DNA of 64,000 nt. Origin: Sclerodactyla briareus. Its lineage: Eukaryota; Echinodermata; Holothuroidea; Dendrochirotida; Sclerodactylidae. The stretch lies in contig JAODTK010005770.1 of the NCBI GenBank assembly GCA_026419785.1, positions 62,001-126,000 on the forward strand, read 5' to 3'. Every line of letters begins with the position of its first letter. The first letter of the stretch is position 1. A program made the position numbers and the translations under genes. Positions 62,300 through 64,000 of this stretch are shown piece by piece. The notes beneath the pieces were generated by a model. The model ran no database searches. It worked only from the letters and a program-made list of their open reading frames with translations, and was not told the origin of the DNA.

Positions 62300-62410
62300 G
62301 CGAATTGATATTTTGGCCACATGTAGCTCTTAACTCAATGCTTCATCTCAACCTGCATGGATAAAGCTCATACTTGTTATGTGAGTTCCCCCCCCTTATG
62401 AAGTACATGA
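62300..62410 (+). repeat. Fragment of the 320-bp repeat family
   Basis: Contains tggataaagctcatacttgt, a gttcccccccctta block and aagtacatgaa, as in the second unit at 20765-20815. Confidence 0.5.
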
Positions 62411-63269
62411 AGTCGACAGCACTCAGCTTGGCCAGGAAGAGGATCAGTCACGGAATCGCTTATCTTTTTACTTCTGGTTTCAGCAGTAGTTTGCTCGTTG
62501 CCCCTCCTCACCCTCACATGGCGCCCGCCCTGTTGCAAAATGAAAAAGTCATATTTCACACAAAAAGTGTCCTAATGTTTATTTGTTCTCAAAATCCGTA
62601 CCTGCGCCAAAATAGTTGTCGTCCCTTGCCTGAACTTTCAAGAACCCCCCCCCCCCCCCCCGCCCGAATTATGCCTATGAGACAGATTTTTTTTTAGTTT
62701 CAGTCAAGACCTATAACAAATATCAGCTAATTGTCACTCATAATCAACTTGCACCACAGCCTGCTAGCTAAGCTGACCAATCCGTTGACCGAATTACCCA
62801 AATAAATATAATGTATGTGATACTTATTGACAATACTTCTAACTGCGAAAATACAAATTATTCGTATGCAAAGGTTTCCGTGGACTGAAGCGAAAATGCT
62901 TTCACGGAGACACGATCACATATTTTACCCACACAGAGTCCCCTCAGCGGGTGGTGTTCAGCATCAGAAAATAGTTCACACCGCAGTGAGGAGGGAAAGG
63001 ATGCCATTGGCAAAACCTCGACTTCTATTTTAATAAAACCCAACGCCTCCGTTCTCGACAATATCATCCAACAATATGCGGCAAATGTTTCATACGTTGT
63101 CGTACCCAATGTCACATCGCAGGCTCTCTTAGTAATTCAAATCAATAGTTGGAATATCGCGAGCTCCCTTAGACAACGCGCAGCCCCCACGTCAGCGGCT
63201 ATTCCATGCATATCACATCCAGGTAATCTCGAAGCTGTGTCACCTCATATCTACTGCATGTAGGCATGG

Positions 63270-63370
63270 GCGGCGATCACGGAGGGGGGGGGGGGTGGTC
63301 CGGGGCACTTCCCCCCCAATATTTTGGTGGGGGGGACATAATATCAAATGTCCCCCCCCCCCAATATTTT
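63270..63370. repeat. Poly-G/C repeat with ccaatattttg core
   Basis: Two copies of a core, cccccccaatattttg, separated by gtgggggggacataatatc. Related C/G-rich text is at 56290-56445 and 62640-62680 (cgcccgaattatgcctatg). It looks like one dispersed family whose homopolymers are poorly resolved. Confidence 0.5.
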
Positions 63371-64000
63371 GCGGACTGGTGAAAAAATCCTATAATCATA
63401 TGTACAGTACGCTATAAAACAGGGTTTACACTCATATTTCCCCTTTTCAGATTGAATCAGCTTAAATTTTATGTTGAGAAGGCCGAAATGCAAAAAGGTT
63501 CGCGCTGGGCGCGCTGTATTCTGTCTGTTCCGTTACATGTATATAATACAGTAGGCCCATGTATACAATAACTTTGTCAGACCCTAATTCAAATATGACT
63601 TTTCTCCATACGTGCCATCTTCACGGGGATGAACATATGGGTAGGACACAAGGAGAATTTGGTATGGGACGTGGTTCATGTTGCACCCCTCCCCACTACA
63701 ACAATACTGGAACCACCTGCCATTTTCTTAACACTCACTGGCACACAACCAATAACCTGAGTTTAGTCTACTTCTGATCATTTTTGTTCAGACTGCATGT
63801 ATGGCCTTTGTCAGCCTGACGTTCTGCTTCTCCTAATAGAAGATGAAAGCTATATGCAACGAAAAAAACAGGGCAGGTGATCGTGCACATTAGTAGGGAA
63901 GTTTACGTGATTGGGGCAGGGTTACATGCGGGCACTATAAAGGCGCGATCGATGCGGGGCGAAACAGGTCTGAGACATGAAAATTTTAGGCGAAAAATTT

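Overview
This window is eukaryotic nuclear DNA from a metazoan, most likely a marine invertebrate. It has intron-rich genes with canonical GT/AG splice sites, one polyadenylation signal, many minisatellites, microsatellites and poly-G/C runs, and animal-type transposons: a DIRS-like tyrosine-recombinase element, a BEL/Pao LTR element, LINE remnants and a Harbinger fragment. I cannot name the species. A deuterostome such as an echinoderm, hemichordate or amphioxus is a guess from the transposon mix and the exon structure.

Two host genes are supported, both on the + strand. (1) Most of the window (734-47750) is an ALDH7A1 (antiquitin, alpha-aminoadipic semialdehyde dehydrogenase) gene. I assembled 16 consecutive exons by hand from short islands that match the family, each bounded by AG and GT. 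They run from a segment beginning SVADYD to the stop codon at 47748-47750. The amino-terminal exon(s) lie before base 1. Catalytic Glu (ELGG), catalytic Cys (GQRC) and the C-terminal substrate loop are all present. (2) At 59292-59605 is a first coding exon of an HCN (hyperpolarization-activated cyclic-nucleotide-gated) channel. It ends at a GT donor just before transmembrane segment S1, and the rest of that gene lies past the window.

Layout: 1-7057 is intron filled by dispersed repeats and a composite satellite. 7058-19881 carries seven exons with LINE and MITE-like insertions. 19882-29663 is one intron holding a 320-bp repeat array and a GC-rich DIRS-like retrotransposon of about 7 kb (RT, RNase H, methyltransferase-like region, tyrosine recombinase, palindromic 3' module). 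29664-36087 carries five exons with two LINE remnants and a 51-bp minisatellite beside a splice acceptor. 36088-46140 is one intron holding three minisatellite arrays and a BEL/Pao element on the minus strand that landed inside one of them. 46141-47750 is the 3' end of ALDH7A1, followed by 3' UTR to about 48600. 48600-59290 is intergenic with repeats and a nested Harbinger fragment. 59292 onward is HCN exon 1 and its first intron.

Two general points. Almost every coding segment, host or transposon, is broken by single-base insertions or deletions while splice sites stay intact. That pattern fits an assembly from error-prone reads better than a pseudogene, so proteins cannot be read straight from this sequence. 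Also, several unrelated repeat families carry the same nuclear-receptor-type direct repeat, AGGTCA-N4-AGGTCA. I found no CRISPR array, operon or convincing undescribed gene system. The best unexplained items are two unidentified open segments (12391-12560 and 53881-54952), the palindromic module of the DIRS-like element, and the shared DR4 motif.
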